DNA of 44,312 nt, from the NCBI GenBank assembly GCA_026988315.1, contig JALSLJ010000077.1, positions 1 through 44,312 of the forward strand, given 5' to 3'. A program made the translations under genes and the position numbers. Each line of letters begins with the position of its first letter. Within the stretch, counting starts at the first letter, position 1. This document shows positions 43,225 through 44,312 of this stretch, piece by piece. This DNA is from Sulfurimonas sp. Lineage in GTDB: Bacteria > Campylobacterota > Campylobacteria > Campylobacterales > Sulfurimonadaceae. Under the pieces are notes generated by a model that saw nothing but the letters and a program-made list of their open reading frames with translations, was not told the DNA's origin and did no database searches.

Positions 43225-44082
43225 CTATTTCATAAAAATACTAAATTTTTTCTCGCCACATCTAACTGTGTTATATGCTTCTTTTGATGTATTACAAAAG
43301 TCTTTTTCATTATGATTAAAACTTGCATAAAAAGGTGCCTTAGTAGCACTAATACAAACTTTACCCCAATCACCACCTTTAAAATTATCTGAACATAAAC
43401 TAGAAAAATTTTCAAAACCGTAGTACAAACTTCTATGTCCATATTTTTTATTAGTATAGGAATCAAAAGCATCTATTATTACTTTTCCTCGACTATAGGA
43501 CATCGGGTGTTGCACTTTCCAGTCACTTGGTGTTTTAAAATTATATGCTGAGAGTTGTCTATTTCTATTATCATATGAAATCATGGTATATGTGGAGTTT
43601 TCTATAAAACTATACGGCAAGTCATAATCAAACTGAGTTTGCTTATAGTTTTCATTATCTGCTTGCCATACTCTAGTCCAACCACCACTAGCTAATCTCA
43701 TCTCACAATATACATTGTATTTCTTATTGTCAATAAATATATCGTAGTAGCCACTTTTAGCATGTGGTAAGCTATCTTTTATCTCTAAACATGAAGAGAA
43801 GGTGCCAGCAACTTCTTGTGCAACTTTTTTAGCTTCTGCAGGTCTATCTCTATATACTATCTTTTCTTTTACAATTACTTTTTCAACAACTACTGGTCTG
43901 TCTTTATAAACTACTTTCTCTTTGATTATTACTTTTGGAGCAGGAGGAACTTCCTCTTTACAATCTCCAAAATCACAATCCAGATCATCAAAAGCTTCTG
44001 CTGCTGCAGAGTTAGCACGCTCATAATAAGAAGCTTGAGCAATAGTAAAAACACTTAACATAACTAAAATAATCTTTAACAT
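43225..44082 (-). CDS. secreted fibrinogen-like (FReD-type) protein
   Basis: Exported 285-residue protein. Signal peptide MLKIILVMLSVFTIAQAS, then a short acidic part, then two imperfect copies of VI[IV]KEK[VI]VY[KR]DRP (about 51-83), and from about 93 a domain resembling the start of fibrinogen-C/ficolin modules: SCLEIKDSLPHAKSGYYDIFI, then YNVYCEM and SGGWTRVWQ. Later cysteines (SLCSD, KVCIS, DFCNTS, VRCGEK) could form disulfides. Such modules bind glycans or proteins in animals; the bacterial role is unknown. AAGGA lies 6 nt before the ATG. Confidence 0.78.
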   Translation of the reverse strand: MLKIILVMLSVFTIAQASYYERANSAAAEAFDDLDCDFGDCKEEVPPAPKVIIKEKVVYKDRPVVVEKVIVKEKIVYRDRPAEAKKVAQEVAGTFSSCLEIKDSLPHAKSGYYDIFIDNKKYNVYCEMRLASGGWTRVWQADNENYKQTQFDYDLPYSFIENSTYTMISYDNRNRQLSAYNFKTPSDWKVQHPMSYSRGKVIIDAFDSYTNKKYGHRSLYYGFENFSSLCSDNFKGGDWGKVCISATKAPFYASFNHNEKDFCNTSKEAYNTVRCGEKKFSIFMK

Positions 44083-44145
44083 TTATTTTCCTTTGTAACC
44101 TAATAGCTCATAATATAATATTTATAATTAATTAAAGATAAATAC

Positions 44146-44312
44146 TTACTCTTCCTCTATCCAAGCATCCGTTTTAAAAATTCTTCCATCATCAAAATAC
44201 TTGAGTTTAAAAGCCTTAGTACACTTGCCATCACTAAAATCCATAACCGCTATTTGGAGAATCTTTTTACATGATTTAGGTATATCAAAATGCCCTTTCA
44301 TCCCTGTGAGGA
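44146..44312 (-). CDS. 3' end of an unknown gene, cut by the window edge
   Basis: An open minus-strand frame enters from the window end and stops with TAA at 44148-44146, giving about 55 residues that include HFDIPKSCKKILQIAV and KLKYFDDGRIFKTDAWIEEE. An alternating hydrophobic pattern and two Cys suggest a beta-rich exported or soluble protein. I do not recognise it. It is 63 nt upstream of the fibrinogen-like gene in the same direction and may share its operon. Confidence 0.5.
   Translation of the reverse strand, partial: LTGMKGHFDIPKSCKKILQIAVMDFSDGKCTKAFKLKYFDDGRIFKTDAWIEEE

Overview
The window is AT-rich bacterial chromosome from a member of the Campylobacterota, most likely a Sulfurimonas-like organism. 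This is inferred from protein character, from the rpsO / Rrf2 regulator / flhA / DHH-phosphoesterase neighbourhood that I recall from Campylobacter and Helicobacter, and from TATAAT -10 boxes without clear -35 boxes. No phage, insertion sequence, CRISPR array or tRNA was found. Coding density is very high, and the only gene-free stretch above 300 bases is the tmRNA gene.

Layout. 1-4078: the 3' part of a membrane PAS-GGDEF-EAL protein, converging on a secreted transglutaminase-like protein and the flagellar L-ring gene flgH. 4078-4521: yqeY, which ends in a hairpin shared with convergent trpC. 4535-22347: twenty minus-strand genes with no gap above 19 nt. The first fifteen (22347 down to 7911) form a complete soluble chemosensory system: Aer-type PAS protein, tandem-hairpin MCP, triple CheW, CheB, HEAT-repeat protein, CheR, CheY, CheZ-like phosphatase, second CheY, CheA, CheW, a small STAS-like protein, ParA, a histidine kinase and a response regulator. 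They run without a break into a small unknown gene, a tRNA-type adenine methyltransferase, a YkgJ-type cysteine protein, a TPR lipoprotein and trpC. 22594-26744: rpsO (minus), then Rrf2 regulator, flhA and a DHH phosphoesterase (plus). 26820-31428: an overlapping Entner-Doudoroff operon zwf-pgl-edd-eda. 31516-31891: ssrA (tmRNA). 31988-36812: a TerB/J-domain membrane protein, a coupled operon of ATP-grasp/HhH fusion, OmpR-type regulator and histidine kinase, and a small HTH-like protein. 36816-42548 (minus): dnaX, an EAL-CBS-GGDEF protein, murI and rho. 42735-44312: an unknown plus-strand protein, a secreted fibrinogen-like protein and the 3' end of an unknown gene.

How the genes fit together. 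The chemosensory operon has every step of a two-component chemotaxis pathway: sensing (PAS), array (MCP, CheW, triple CheW, CheA), adaptation (CheR, CheB), output (two single-domain receivers), signal removal (CheZ-like) and probable positioning (ParA). Neither the MCP nor the PAS protein has a membrane segment, so the signal is probably intracellular, such as redox or energy state. The CheA carries no fused receiver, unlike the CheAY kinase usual in this phylum, so this looks like a separate second chemosensory class.

The points I rate highest are the chemosensory operon as a unit, its MCP with two signalling hairpins exactly 300 residues apart, a matching C-terminal tail on the CheZ-like protein and the last response regulator, and an A10 slippage site in dnaX followed directly by an out-of-frame stop.
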